From assembly GCA_028284925.1 (NCBI GenBank), contig JANQQT010000306.1:1-41794 (forward strand): DNA of 41,794 nucleotides. Reading direction: 5' to 3'. The position numbers and the translations under genes are program-made. This document shows, in pieces, positions 15,577 through 26,300 of the stretch. The notes under the pieces are model-generated. The model worked only from the letters and a program-made list of their open reading frames with translations. It ran no database searches and was not told the DNA's origin. The DNA is from Phycisphaeraceae bacterium. Its GTDB lineage: Bacteria > Planctomycetota > Phycisphaerae > Phycisphaerales > Zrk34. Within the stretch, counting starts at the first letter, position 1. Every line of letters starts with the position of its first letter.

Positions 15577-16047
15577 AGCGTTGGTGGAATAACCATGCGG
15601 GGAAATCAATCCATCTGCAGACGAATCAATGGGCATGCTCAAGGTAGGTGCAACAGATTAATAACTCTGGCGCGAGGATGCAAGCCCTATGATAAGATTT
15701 TCCCTGTAAATTTAAAGCCCTCATTCTCCGGTCCCGTTAAGTACCGGCTCCGGCTAGCGCCGAAATTGAGCTTGGATATCTTAAACCCTCGTCTTTCATA
15801 GTCAAGCAACCCCTTACGCCACTTACAATTGACCTTCATCAAACACCCAATCCCCCACTTCTTTGCCCCTGTCGCGACACCTCCATTCACTTGCTGAATC
15901 CCGTTACCGGAATCCATTCACCCGATAAGTCCGCTCCTGTCTACTTTCCGCCCTCCCACATCAAAACGCCCCGGATAAGCCCCGGATAAACCCCCGATTC
16001 GTACAAGACTTCATCAATTGGATCAGTCAAAACCCTCAATTCCATAC
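15577..16047. other. Intergenic region between secretin and peroxiredoxin, no gene seen
   Basis: This stretch of about 470 bp holds the possible secretin promoter and leader. A hairpin-like inverted repeat is seen at 15729-15748 (CCGGT and ACCGG around a 10-nt loop). The open frames here are short and have no ribosome site or recognisable product. Base composition is more balanced than in neighbouring genes. I considered a riboswitch in the leader but could not match any known core. Confidence 0.5.
15689..15716 (-). promoter_or_regulatory. Possible secretin promoter
   Basis: On the complement, TTTAAA (15711-15716) and TATCAT (15689-15694) are 16 bp apart, giving a start of transcription near 15682 and a leader of about 120 nt before TTG 15563. 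The match is four of six and five of six to the sigma-70 hexamers. Confidence 0.4.
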
Positions 16048-16078
16048 AAAAAAAGCCGGGATCAGTCCGACCCCGGCT
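16048..16078 (-). terminator. Rho-independent terminator of the peroxiredoxin gene
   Basis: AGCCGGG (16054-16060) pairs with CCCGGCT (16072-16078) across an 11-nt loop. On the minus strand the stem is followed directly by a run of T (complement of 16048-16053). It lies about 28 bp past the peroxiredoxin stop. Confidence 0.85.
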
Positions 16079-16105
16079 CAATCTACACCAGATTGACACC
16101 CTTCA

Positions 16106-16696
16106 TCACTCATGGGTCGCCGCAAAATACTCCTTCGAACCATCCCAATCCGGCTTCATAGAATCAGAACCGGGTGTCCAGTCCGCCGGACACACCTCCC
16201 CATGCTCCGCAACATATTGAAATGCCGCCAAAACCCGCAACGTCTCGTCTACACTCCGCCCCACAGCCAGATTATTCACAGTCGCATGCTGTACAACCCC
16301 CTCCGGATCCACAATAAACAGCCCACGCAGCGCAACACCCGCTCCTTCATCCAATACACCGTAATCCGTCGAAATCTGCTTATGAATGTCCGCCGCCAAC
16401 GGGTATGCCAGTCCGCTAATCCCGCCCTGTGTTCGTGGCTTCTCCGTCCATGCAAGGTGCGTATACTGCGAATCAATGCTCACTCCCAGAATTTCCGCAT
16501 TCTTGGCCTTGAAATCGTCGATGCGATCCGAAAACGCCAGTATCTCCGTCGGACACACAAACGTGAAATCCAATGGGTAGAAGAACAGCACCAGCCACTT
16601 GCCCTTGTAATCTTCCAGGGAAACCGTCTTAAACTGTCCATTGTCAACCGCCTGAGCCGAAAAACCCGGTGCCGCGTTACCTACGATCACTGCCAT
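16106..16696 (-). CDS. 2-Cys peroxiredoxin (AhpC/TSA, Prx1 type)
   Basis: This 196-residue peroxiredoxin reduces hydrogen peroxide and organic hydroperoxides in the cytoplasm. The peroxidatic Cys48 is in [14 protein letters not shown] and the resolving Cys169 in GEVCPADW, the typical 2-Cys Prx1 layout. [11 protein letters not shown] and the C-terminal KEYFAATHE resemble the GGLG and YF motifs that go with sensitivity to overoxidation. ATG 16696 is preceded by AGGAAAGG. It is a single-gene unit with its own strong terminator. No ahpF or thioredoxin reductase is next to it, so the reductant cannot be told. Confidence 0.95.
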   Translation of the reverse strand: MAVIVGNAAPGFSAQAVDNGQFKTVSLEDYKGKWLVLFFYPLDFTFVCPTEILAFSDRIDDFKAKNAEILGVSIDSQYTHLAWTEKPRTQGGISGLAYPLAADIHKQISTDYGVLDEGAGVALRGLFIVDPEGVVQHATVNNLAVGRSVDETLRVLAAFQYVAEHGEVCPADWTPGSDSMKPDWDGSKEYFAATHE

Positions 16697-17105
16697 AGAT
16701 GTTTACCTTTCCTGATACTAAAATAAGTCCCTGTTAAATTAGGTCGATTCCTCCCGCCTGACCATTCGTTACACCATCTCAAGCCCGCAAAACTCCTACC
16801 CGACCGGTCGATCTTAGCGGCCAGCCATGCGCTTGTCACCCGGTTGCCGATTCACCTCTTTCCAATCCTTGGGGGCTTTCAATCAGGCAAATGGCCGACG
16901 TTAATAATTTTTACGAAAATATTCTTATCGGACGATCCCCTTTTTCGCCCTGAAAACAGTTGCGTAATGCGTCAATTTGCGGTAGACTAATAACAGTCAG
17001 GACACTGTTTTTAAAGGACCGCAGTGTTCTCAACAGCACACGACAACCGTTAATTTCCGGTCGCCTGATGGGACCGTCCATACGCAAAACTCAAATACAG
17101 GCAAC
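16697..17105. other. Long divergent intergenic region, no gene seen
   Basis: About 410 bp separate the peroxiredoxin from the CotH-cluster promoter. It contains a perfect 10-bp palindrome CGACCGGTCG at 16801-16810, an AT-rich imperfect inverted repeat near 16904-16924 (AATAATTTT and AAAATATT), a promoter-like pair at 16960-16988, and a small hairpin at 17058-17076 (CGGTC and GACCG). No open frame with a ribosome site was found. A small RNA from the 16960 promoter is possible but unsupported. Confidence 0.45.
16960..16988 (+). promoter_or_regulatory. Sigma-70-like promoter, upstream of the CotH cluster
   Basis: TTGCGT (16960-16965) and TAGACT (16983-16988) are exactly 17 bp apart. It is weaker than the one at 17106 and could be a second cluster promoter or drive a short RNA. 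Confidence 0.4.
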
Positions 17106-17134
17106 TGGACATTTGCCGAAATTTAACGTATAAC
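17106..17134 (+). promoter_or_regulatory. Near-consensus sigma-70 promoter of the VTC-DUF4956-HlyD-CotH cluster
   Basis: TGGACA (17106-17111) and TATAAC (17129-17134) are separated by exactly 17 bp; each matches the consensus at five of six positions. Transcription would begin near 17141, leaving a leader of about 305 nt before the first start codon. Confidence 0.65.
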
Positions 17135-17140
17135 ACATGT

Positions 17141-17445
17141 GCTGCTTACAGAGTTTGAAGCGATCGAGAAAAACTTAACCGCCAACGAGTGAAATGACAG
17201 GCGAATTTCAACGTTTTTTCGCGACCTTTACCTCGAAGTGTTCAAAAGTATTTGCAACTGTGCGATGCGTCGCTCAGTAAAAAGAGTTTTGGGATGAAGG
17301 ATACGGATGGAGGTTGTTCGGCCAGTTCGGTCGGCACATAGTTGAAACGCCAATATCTGAACCAGATCGTGTCAAGGATCGGAGACGTTTATCAAGCCAC
17401 CTTGACTTGAACCACGCGCCGCAGACGCACGCAGAGTGAGACGCC
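17141..17445 (+). other. Long 5' leader of the CotH cluster
   Basis: The stretch between the strong promoter and the first ATG has no open frame with a ribosome site. It holds a small stem TCAAG / CTTGA near 17393-17406 close to the translation start. The length leaves room for a structured regulator, but I could not match a known riboswitch by eye. Confidence 0.4.
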
Positions 17446-18225
17446 ATGTCATTCGCACACCGTATGCAAACAAGCCGTTTCGAGTACAAGTACATCATCA
17501 AAGATGAACGTGCGCTCGAAATACGTGACTTTGTGCGTGGCCACCTCGTACTCGATCCCTACGCCGACCCAAGCCATCACATGGGATATCCCGTCAATAG
17601 CCTCTACCTTGATTCTAAAGGCTTACAACTTTGCAACGACACCGTGGTCGGCAAAAAAAACCGTTTTAAGCTCCGCATTCGCTATTACGATGACAACCCC
17701 ACAAACCCCGTCTTTTTCGAAATCAAGCGACGTGTCAATGATCAGATTCTAAAACAACGCGCCGTCGTCAAACGCCAGGCCGTCGACAAAATCCTTGCAG
17801 GCCACTGGCCCACACGCGAGGACATGTTCAAACCCAACGACTCCGCCGGCTACATGAAACTCCAGAACTTCTGTAGGCTCAAAAATTCCATCGCGGCCAT
17901 CGGAACCGTCTACGTCTCCTACTTCCGCGAAGCTTGGGTTCCCTCCGATCACGACAACGCGCGCCTTACCTTCGATCGCAACATTAAAGGATGCCCCCAC
18001 AAGGATCGCTTTGATGCCTCCGATGATCGCGATTGGTCCAACGTCAAAATCGATGGTGTCGTTCTCGAAATGAAATTCAATGACAAGTTTCCCAACTGGA
18101 TGAGGGAACTTGCCCATAACTTTAACTTGCAGCGCACCTCCTTGCCCAAATACGTCGAATGCTCCTCCGTCATTCCCAGCATGCGACCACGCGTCATGAT
18201 GCCGGATGATGAGCTGCGAATATGA
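17446..18225 (+). CDS. VTC-domain protein, putative polyphosphate polymerase
   Basis: The 259-residue product is a VTC-fold protein related to the catalytic domain of yeast Vtc4, which makes polyphosphate from ATP. It starts with RFEYKYIIKDERALEIRDFV, then VNSLYLDSKGLQLC, the basic strand KKNRFKLRIRYYDD, FFEIKRRVNDQILKQRAVV, ARLTFDRNIKG and VVLEMKFNDKFPNWMREL. These Lys/Arg/Glu residues line the tunnel in the family. ATG 17446 has only a weak ribosome site. It overlaps the DUF4956 gene by 4 nt. Bacterial VTC proteins are repeatedly found beside DUF4956 and CotH genes, as here; whether this one makes polyphosphate is not proven by sequence. Confidence 0.88.
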   Translation: MSFAHRMQTSRFEYKYIIKDERALEIRDFVRGHLVLDPYADPSHHMGYPVNSLYLDSKGLQLCNDTVVGKKNRFKLRIRYYDDNPTNPVFFEIKRRVNDQILKQRAVVKRQAVDKILAGHWPTREDMFKPNDSAGYMKLQNFCRLKNSIAAIGTVYVSYFREAWVPSDHDNARLTFDRNIKGCPHKDRFDASDDRDWSNVKIDGVVLEMKFNDKFPNWMRELAHNFNLQRTSLPKYVECSSVIPSMRPRVMMPDDELRI

Positions 18226-18968
18226 TTAGTACTCTTGGATTGGACAGTATGTTTACTACGCTCGCCCAAAGCGGCTACGACACATTCCTGGATGCATTTA
18301 CCAGCAGCGGGTTTGACGGTCCACTTACACCAAAGACCGCCCTTCTCGCCATGCTCCTCGCATTCACCATCGGCCATCTCATCGGCTGGGTCTACGCCTT
18401 TACCCACCAGGGACTCAGCTACTCCCAGATGTTCACCGCCTCACTCGTCGTGCTCCCCGTCCTCGTCTCCCTCGTCATGCTCCTCATGTCCAACAGCCTC
18501 GTCATCGCATTCGGCCTCCTCGCCGTCTTCGCCGTCGTGCGCTTCAGGAACGTACTCAAGGACACACGCGATACAACATTTGTCCTCTGGTCCATCGTCG
18601 AGGGCATGGCCTGCGGAACGCAAAACTTCAGCCTCGCCGTCATCGGCGCCGTCTTCGTATTCATCGTGTTTCTATATCTCCGCTTCACCGCATTCGGTGG
18701 TCGTCACCGCTACGACGTTGTCCTCTCACTCCAACTTATCGGTGACCTCGTCGGCGCCGTCCAAAGCCACCGCGATATCCTCCGGCGTCATAGCAATCGA
18801 ATCCAGTTGGCCAGCGAAAGAAAACTCACCGACTCCGGACTCGATCTCTCATATAGGCTACTCCTGCGTGATCCCTCACGCTCAAACGAATTACTCACCG
18901 AGTTGGAAAGCTCGGATGGCATCGAAAACGTCTCACTCTTCATGCGTGAGGACGAATCGGAAATCTAA
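18222..18968 (+). CDS. DUF4956 family membrane protein
   Basis: The 248-residue product has three or four membrane segments: TALLAMLLAFTIGHLIGWVY, SLVVLPVLVSLVMLLM with SLVIAFGLLAVFAVV, and FSLAVIGAVFVFIVFLYLRF. Between them lies the family signature VVRFRNVLKDTRDTTFVLWS with EGMACGTQNF. The C-terminal soluble region has a ferredoxin-like look (SYRLLLRD, ELLTELESSDGIENVSLFMR). The function is unknown; it is a constant neighbour of VTC-domain proteins, so it may form the membrane part of a polymerase or export complex. It is translationally coupled to the VTC gene by ATGA, and the HlyD-like gene begins 3 nt after its stop. Confidence 0.87.
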   Translation: MISTLGLDSMFTTLAQSGYDTFLDAFTSSGFDGPLTPKTALLAMLLAFTIGHLIGWVYAFTHQGLSYSQMFTASLVVLPVLVSLVMLLMSNSLVIAFGLLAVFAVVRFRNVLKDTRDTTFVLWSIVEGMACGTQNFSLAVIGAVFVFIVFLYLRFTAFGGRHRYDVVLSLQLIGDLVGAVQSHRDILRRHSNRIQLASERKLTDSGLDLSYRLLLRDPSRSNELLTELESSDGIENVSLFMREDESEI

Positions 18969-18971
18969 ACC

Positions 18972-20225
18972 ATGGCTAAACTTCAACCCATTCCAACCCC
19001 GTGGAAGTACCGCTGGCGCCGAGTTCGTATTCAGTGGCTTCCGTTGTTGGTCTTCACCGCCTGTCTCGTCGCGACCGTCATCCTCTGGATGGACCGCACC
19101 GCCGTACCCAATGCCGTCGGCCAGGTCAGCTCCGTCAAGCAAACCACCACCAGCCCAATCGCCGGACGTATCAAGGTGGGCGATCCCTTAACTGCAGGCG
19201 AACTTCAACTCTTCGCCACCGTCAAAGCTAACCAGATCATCGCCGTCATCTCACCTCTCGATGCCGATGTAATCAAGAAACGCATCGATACCGCAAATGC
19301 TCAGGTCGTTGCCATTAACAAACAGATTGAAGCAAAGCGTGAAGAAATCAAAACCGAATTTGAAGGCAAGATGAACGATGTCCAGGCGCAAAAGCTACGT
19401 TATCAACTTGCCATCGACGAACTCGAACTTGCAAAACTTCGCCTGAAAAACGAAATCGCCGACCTTAATCTTCTTCTCAAAGCGGATCGAATTCAGCTCA
19501 AACGCTACGTAGGCATCTACAAGGGTGGCTTGGTTGCCAAAGAAAAAATCGACGAACTCACGGCCTACATAGAACAACGCGAAAACGCCGTCAAAAACAA
19601 ACAAACGCAGATGGATGAAATCGGCGCCAAATTAGACGGCCAGATACAAGCACAAAAGAAATTCAACAAGACCGTCCCATCCGTTCCAAAATACGAAAAA
19701 CTCCTACTTCCCCTCCATGAAGACATCACCGTCCTCAAGAAACAAATCGAGGAACTCAACACGCAGATGCGTGACCGATTTGTCTACGCTCCTATTTCAG
19801 GCCAGATTACCGAAATCCTCGTCAAATCGGGCCAAGCTGTCCAACCCGGGCAGCCCGTCGTCACTATCGCTTCCTCAGATAGCCAGTTCATCGTCGCATA
19901 CGTCCGTCAACATCAACGCGTACCCGTTACCGTCGACATGAAAGTGACCGTCAAAACACAATCACGCGAGCCGCAGGCCTTCACCTCACGCGTCATCGAG
20001 GTCGGCGCCCAGTACCTGCCTGTTCCCGAAGCACAACTTCGCGACCCCACCATTCGCGAATGGGGTCTGCCCGTCAAAATAGAAATCAAAAAAGGCCCCC
20101 AGTTAAAACCAGGGGAGCTTGTTGATCTGAAGTTTGACCTGAACGGATCCTCATCCTCCAGCGTATCAAACTCGATCGCCGGCAGTAATACCGTGGCTGT
20201 CTTGGGCGTCGTCTCGAAGAAATAA
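18972..20225 (+). CDS. HlyD-like membrane fusion / efflux adaptor protein
   Basis: The 417-residue product has one N-terminal membrane segment (WLPLLVFTACLVATVILWM), a lipoyl-like half (TTTSPIAGRIKVGDPLTAGE), a long coiled coil (about residues 105-270, rich in K, E, Q and L), then the returning lipoyl half FVYAPISGQITEILVKSGQ with VQPGQPVVTIAS, and a beta-barrel domain ending in LKPGELVDLKFDL. This is the order of HlyD/EmrA-type periplasmic adaptors. The C-terminus is Ser-rich. It follows the DUF4956 gene by 3 nt. No ABC transporter or TolC-type gene is nearby, so its partner may be encoded elsewhere or may be the DUF4956/VTC pair; that is inference. Confidence 0.82.
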   Translation: MAKLQPIPTPWKYRWRRVRIQWLPLLVFTACLVATVILWMDRTAVPNAVGQVSSVKQTTTSPIAGRIKVGDPLTAGELQLFATVKANQIIAVISPLDADVIKKRIDTANAQVVAINKQIEAKREEIKTEFEGKMNDVQAQKLRYQLAIDELELAKLRLKNEIADLNLLLKADRIQLKRYVGIYKGGLVAKEKIDELTAYIEQRENAVKNKQTQMDEIGAKLDGQIQAQKKFNKTVPSVPKYEKLLLPLHEDITVLKKQIEELNTQMRDRFVYAPISGQITEILVKSGQAVQPGQPVVTIASSDSQFIVAYVRQHQRVPVTVDMKVTVKTQSREPQAFTSRVIEVGAQYLPVPEAQLRDPTIREWGLPVKIEIKKGPQLKPGELVDLKFDLNGSSSSSVSNSIAGSNTVAVLGVVSKK

Positions 20226-20364
20226 CGACTTCGCTAAACAGCCGCACGGGAGCGAGAACCACCAACTCGAAAAAAAATAGGTCGGAGAAATACCGCACGC
20301 GACACATCAGCCGTAAGTGCTGTTGCGTGTTAAAACACCCGAGCTGTCCCCTAAGGAGGAGACC
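20226..20364 (+). promoter_or_regulatory. Spacer before the giant CotH gene with a consensus ribosome binding site
   Basis: The 139-bp gap is too long for simple coupling. It ends in TAAGGAGGA (20352-20360), 4 nt before ATG 20365, the strongest ribosome site in the window. An A-run lies at 20271-20278. I see no clear promoter hexamers, so the gene is probably read through from the upstream genes, perhaps with processing here. Confidence 0.5.
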
Positions 20365-23300
20365 ATGCCCACGTCATCTGTACGTCGTCGTCGTTCTACG
20401 TTCCTGCAAAACTACCTCGGGCTGAATCGCTCCAATCACCCTTCCAACGACCAGATCTCCAACACGCTTAACACCAACCTCGGGCTCCCATCGATCTCCG
20501 ACTTCACCGTCGCAAACGCATTTGAAGCGCTCGAACAGCGAATGCTTATGTCCGTCGTCATTTCCGAATTCGTCGCCGACAACAACAACACACTCGACGA
20601 TGAAGATGGAAGTTCCTCTGACTGGATCGAACTTTTCAATCCCGATGACACACCCGCCGATCTCTCCAATTTCTACCTGACCGACAACGCCTCCGATCTC
20701 ACCAAATGGCAAATACCCGTCGGCGTCACCCTCGACCCCGGCCAATTCCTCGTCATCTTCGCATCCGAAAAAAACCGCGCCGTTGCAGGTTCTGAACTCC
20801 ACACCAATTTCAAACTCTCCGCCGGTGGTGAATACCTCGGCCTCATCGATCCTGATGGGTCCACCGTCGTTCACGAATACGCCCCCGAGTTCCCGCAACA
20901 ATTTGAAGATGTAGGCTATGGCCTCGCAATGGGTCAGTCCGAAACCATCATCCTCGATCAGGGTGTTCCCGCGCGCGCCCACATCCCCACCAGCGGCGCA
21001 CTCGGTCTCTCATGGACACAAACCAATTTCACACCTGATGCTTCCTGGTTATCAGGAACAACCGGTGTCGGCTATGACTACAGCGGGCTCATCGGCCTCG
21101 ATGTCGGTGCCATGCGCAACGTCAACCAGTCCGTTTACGCCCGCGTCGAGTTCAACATCACCAATCCCAACGAATTCTCAGGCCTCCTCCTAAGAATGAA
21201 ATACGAAGACGGCTTCATCGCATACCTCAATGGCGAAAAAATCGCCGCCCAGAACGATCCCGATTCCCCCCAGTGGAACTCCGGCGCCACCTCACTCAAC
21301 GACGACTCCGATGCCGTCGTCTTCGAGGAATTCGAAGTCTCACAATTCCTGCATCTCCTCCAACCCGGCACAAACGTCCTCGCCTTCCACGGCCTCAACG
21401 CCTCACTCAACAGCAGCGATATCCTCATCCTCCCGCAACTCGTCGGTACACAGGTCGCCAACTTTGACCCCAACGATCCCGGATACCTCGAAGTCGCCAC
21501 ACCCAACGGCCCCAACGTCGATACTTCACCCGGCTTCGTCTCTGATGTACAGCTCTCCGTTGATCACGGCTTCTACGACGCCCCCTTCCAACTTGAAGTC
21601 ACCACCACCGAACTCGACGCCCAGATCCGCTACACCACCGATGGCTCAGACCCCACCGAAACATCCACCCTCTACACCGGCCCCATCACCATTAGCCAGA
21701 CCACTGCCTTCCGCGCCCGCGCCTTCAAGGGCGATCTCACACCCTCAACAATCAAGACCGCCACTTATCTCTTCACCTCTGACATCGTCAACCAATCCCC
21801 CACAGGCGCCCCACCCGCCGGCTTCCCTTTCGGTTGGGGTGGTAACACCGTCGACTACGGCATGGACCCCGACATCGTCAACAGTCCCACATGGGGACCC
21901 CAAATGCACGATGCGCTCACCTCCATACCCTCCTTTTCCGTTGTCACCGATGAAGACAATCTCTTCGATGCCTCCACCGGCATCTACGCCAACGCAGGCA
22001 ACCGTGGCAGGGCATGGGAAAGGCCAACATCCCTCGAACTCATCGATCCCAACGGTAACGAGGAAGGCTTCACCATCGATGCCGGAATCCGCATTCGCGG
22101 CGGCTTCAGTCGCTCAGGCAATAACCCCAAGCACGCCTTCAGACTCTTCTTCCGAAGCGAATACGGTGAAGGCAAACTCGACTATCCGCTGTTTGGCGAT
22201 GAAGGTGTCGACAAATTCGATGGTTTCGACCTCCGTACCACCCAAAACTACTCTTGGTCATTCCAGAACAGTGACCGCAACACCTTCCTCCGCGATGTAT
22301 TCTCCCGCGATGTCATGCGCGACATCAACAACCCCTACACCAGATCGCGCTACTACCACCTCTACATCAACGGACATTATTGGGGACTCTTCCAGACCGA
22401 AGAGCGACCCGAAGCCGATTTCGCCTCCAGCTACTTCGGCGGTGAACCCGAAGATTACGATGTCGTCAAACCCACCCCCGGCAAGGATATCGAAGCCACC
22501 GATGGGAACCTCGATGCCTACAACCGACTCTACGATGAATTCATCGCAGGCGACCTCGACAACAACGAAAAATACTATCGACTCCAGGGCTTGAACCCCG
22601 ACGGAACGCGAAACGAAAACTACGAACGATACCTCGATGTCCAGAACATCATGGACTACATGATCGTCACCTACTACACCGCCGATGCCGATGGTCCCGG
22701 CTCACGATTCACCCGCCCCGGTCCCAACAACTTCTTCGGAATCTACAACCGCGAAAACCCGGACGGCTTCAAATTCTTCGAGCACGATTCAGAACACTCA
22801 CTCGATACCGGCAACGCCGCCGGCGCAAACTTCAACATGGTCACACCCCTCCTCTCCAACCACGGTGGAGCAGGAAACCGCGAACACTTCAATCCGCACT
22901 GGATGCACGAACAACTCATCCTCAACAATCTTGAATACCGAACCGAATTCGCCGACCGAACCTACAGGCACTTCTTCAACGATGGCCCCCTCACCGCACA
23001 ACACGCCCGTGCATTCCTCCAGGCCCGCGCCGCTCAGATCGATTCCGCCATCATCGCCGAATCCGCTCGCTGGGGTGACGCCAAACGCTCCACACCCTTC
23101 ACCAAAGATACCTGGCTCAACGCCATCAACAACACCTACAACTTCACCAACACGCGCGTCAACACCGTACTCGGCCAACTCCGTTCGCAGGGTTGGTATC
23201 CCGATGTTGCCGGTCTCACCTTCCAAATCAATGGCTCAGACCAATACGGGGGTGATATCGACCTCGGCGACACCCTCGCCATCTCAGGTGGTGGCGGCGC

Positions 23301-26300
23301 CACCATTTACTTCACCACCGATGGCGCCGATCCCCGACTCCCCGGCGGTGGCATCAATCCCGCCGCCAGAATCTACGACCAATCTTTCGAGCTTAACTCC
23401 AGCGTAAACGTCTTTGCCCGCGCATTCACCGGTTCCGAATGGAGTCCCCTCGCCTCCGCACTCTTCCTTGCAGGTGATGTCCCGCCTCTACGAATTACCG
23501 AGCTTAATTTCAACCCCGCTCCTCCCAACGACCCTTCCCCCTTCCTCGCCACTGACTTCGAGTACATCGAGATACAGAACACCGGCGACGAACCCGTCAA
23601 CCTCTCCAGCATCAAAATCGTCAACGGCGTGGAATTCGCCTTCCCCTCCAACAACGCCCAGACCCTTGCCGCCGGCTCATTCTCATCAGGCCCCGGTGCA
23701 TTCACGTTCCTCGACGACGCCATCAACGGAACATCCAATCCTGCCTTCGCTACCGGAAACCATGATGGCGCAGGCGGCGTAGGCGGCGGCGGTACAACCG
23801 TACGCTTCGATGGTTCAGACAACCGCATCGACGTCGGAAACGCATCAGACCTCAATTTCGACACCAGCGACCCCTTTACGCTCTCCGCATGGATCAGGAC
23901 CGATGCAACCAGCGGAGAAATCATGCAGAAAAGCGAGCCTACTGGAACGAGCAGAAGAGGTTACCGCCTCGGAATCAACGCCCTCGGCCAACTCGACTTC
24001 TGGCTCAACCACAACCTCATCTCCGAAAGAATGTTCGTCAAAAGCGTTACCGGTGGCATCAATGATAACCAGTGGCACCATGTCATGGTCACCTACGATG
24101 GTACGGGTTCACTCTCGAGCATCAACATGTTCATCGACGGCGTCGACGCCGGCACAACGGTATCTGGCTCGGCTGGCGGCATCACCAATTCCATCCAAAC
24201 CACCGAACCCTTTACCATCGGCAGCCGGGGTTCCACCCTCGGTTACTTCGATGGCTCCATCGATGACCCCGCCGTCTTCAATGCCGCCCTCACATCATCA
24301 GATGCCGCAGACCTCTTCGGCGCCTCAAACTATGCCAACGCCGTAAACGCTCTCAACCCCGTAGCATATTGGCAACTCTCAGACCCCTCAGGCCCAACCG
24401 CCGTCGATGAAACAGGAAACAACCCCGGCACATACATCAATTTCGACCCAACCGACTTCAACAAGAGTGGCCCCAATTCCGATGGCGGTCTCCATGTCCA
24501 ACTGGGCCCCGGCGCCACCAACAGCCCCTCCTCCGGCGCCTGGACGAAATCATTCAACCTCAACGCAACTGCCGAAGTACACATCTCCTTCGACTACCGC
24601 CTCCTTCTCGCCGATTCCCTTGACGCCGATGACTTCGCCGAAGTCCACGTCTTACTCGATGGCCAACCACTCGGCTCCGATATCAACAACGCTGTCCTCC
24701 ACCTCACCGGCAACGACCCCACCGACTCCGGCTGGCAAACATTCAATCTCCAGCTCTCCATCGACCCCGGCGAACACACCCTCGCCTTCGGTGTCTACAG
24801 CAACAAACTTGACGCCGCAGATGAATCCGTCGACCTCTTCATCGATAACGTCGAAGCCGTCACCGTGCCCCAGGAAACCTCGCTCCAGCCCGGTGAGTTT
24901 GGCCTCCTCGTACGCAACGCCGCCGCCTTCCAGACCCGGTATGACACATCCAACATGCGCATACTCGGTGAATTCACTGGCGCACTCAAAAACTCCGGTG
25001 AAAGAATCGAACTCATCGATCCCTTCGGCCAGGTCATCCACGACTTCGACTATGAAGGCGACTGGTACGATTCAACCGCTGGCCAAGGCTACTCCCTCGC
25101 GGTCAGAGACCCCAACCAACCCCTCGAACTCTGGACCAAAAAGATCGGCTGGAAGCCCAGCGGACTTCCCAACGGCTCCCCCGGCGCCGCCGACACCGGC
25201 CTCAACCCCGAATCCATCGTTATCAACGAAATCTCCGCCCACACCGATGACCTCGCCGGAGACAAAATAGAACTCCACAACACAACCGACCAACCCATCG
25301 ACGTCACAGGATGGTTCCTCAGCGACGATAAAGACGACCTCACCAAATACCAAATCCCCACAACACCCCCTATCCCCGCAGGCGGCTTCCTCGTCCTCAC
25401 CCAGGTGGATCACTTCGGTTCAGCTTTCGCCCTCTCAGAACTCGGCGAAACGCTCCACTTCAGCTCCTCCGATCAATCCGGAGGTCTCGGTGGCCTCCGC
25501 GAATCACAATCCTTCCGCGCCTCCGAAGTCGGCGATTCTTTCACACGCTACATCACCAGCGAAGGCGACGTCCGCTTCCCCATCGCCTCAGTCCCGACTT
25601 TCGGCTCACAAAACGCCAACCCACGCGTCGGCCCAATCGCCATCACCGAAATCATGTACAACCCCGCCGACCCCGCCGATGTTGAATTCATCGAACTCCT
25701 CAACACCTCTTCAACCTCCGTCCCACTCTTCGATCCCGCCAATCCCGCCAACACATGGCGATTCACCGATGGCATCGATTTCACCTTCCCCGCCAACCAG
25801 ACCATACAGCCCGCCGAACGTTTCCTCGTCGTACCCATTGAACCCTCAGTCTTCCGCGCTCAGTACAACATCGACCCCGCCGTCAAAATCTATGGCCCCT
25901 ACACCGGCGCCCTGTCCAACAACGGTGAAGACCTCGAGCTTTCCCGACCCACCAAGCCGGAACCGGATTCCTTCATCCCCATGATCCTCGTCGACCAGGT
26001 CCGCTACAACGACACAGCGCCCTGGGCGGAACTCGCCGATGGTCAAGGCCATTCCCTCAACCGCATCAACCCACACGCCTACGCCAACGATGTCATCAAC
26101 TGGACCTCTGGCATTCCCGGCGGTACGCCCGGCGAAGACGACCCCACAATCGACACCGTCGCCCCTGTCGTCCAGATCACCAATGTCTCACCCGATCCCC
26201 GCAACACACTCGTAGACTCCATCAACATCTTCTTCACGGAACCCGTCAACGGTTTTACTATCGACGACCTCACACTCACACTCAACGACGGTTCAAACCT

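Noticed and set aside
15600-15700. Possible cyclic-di-GMP or other riboswitch in the secretin leader
   Set aside because: No conserved core such as the GEMM tetraloop/receptor could be found by eye.
15577-17445. tRNA or other RNA gene in the large intergenic regions
   Set aside because: No cloverleaf, T-loop GTTCRA box or CCA end was recognised; only short hairpins and promoters are seen.
21230-22594. 454-codon + strand open frame rich in Ser, Pro and Thr
   Set aside because: It lies in another frame inside the CotH gene; the Ser/Pro/Thr composition comes from the C-rich strand.
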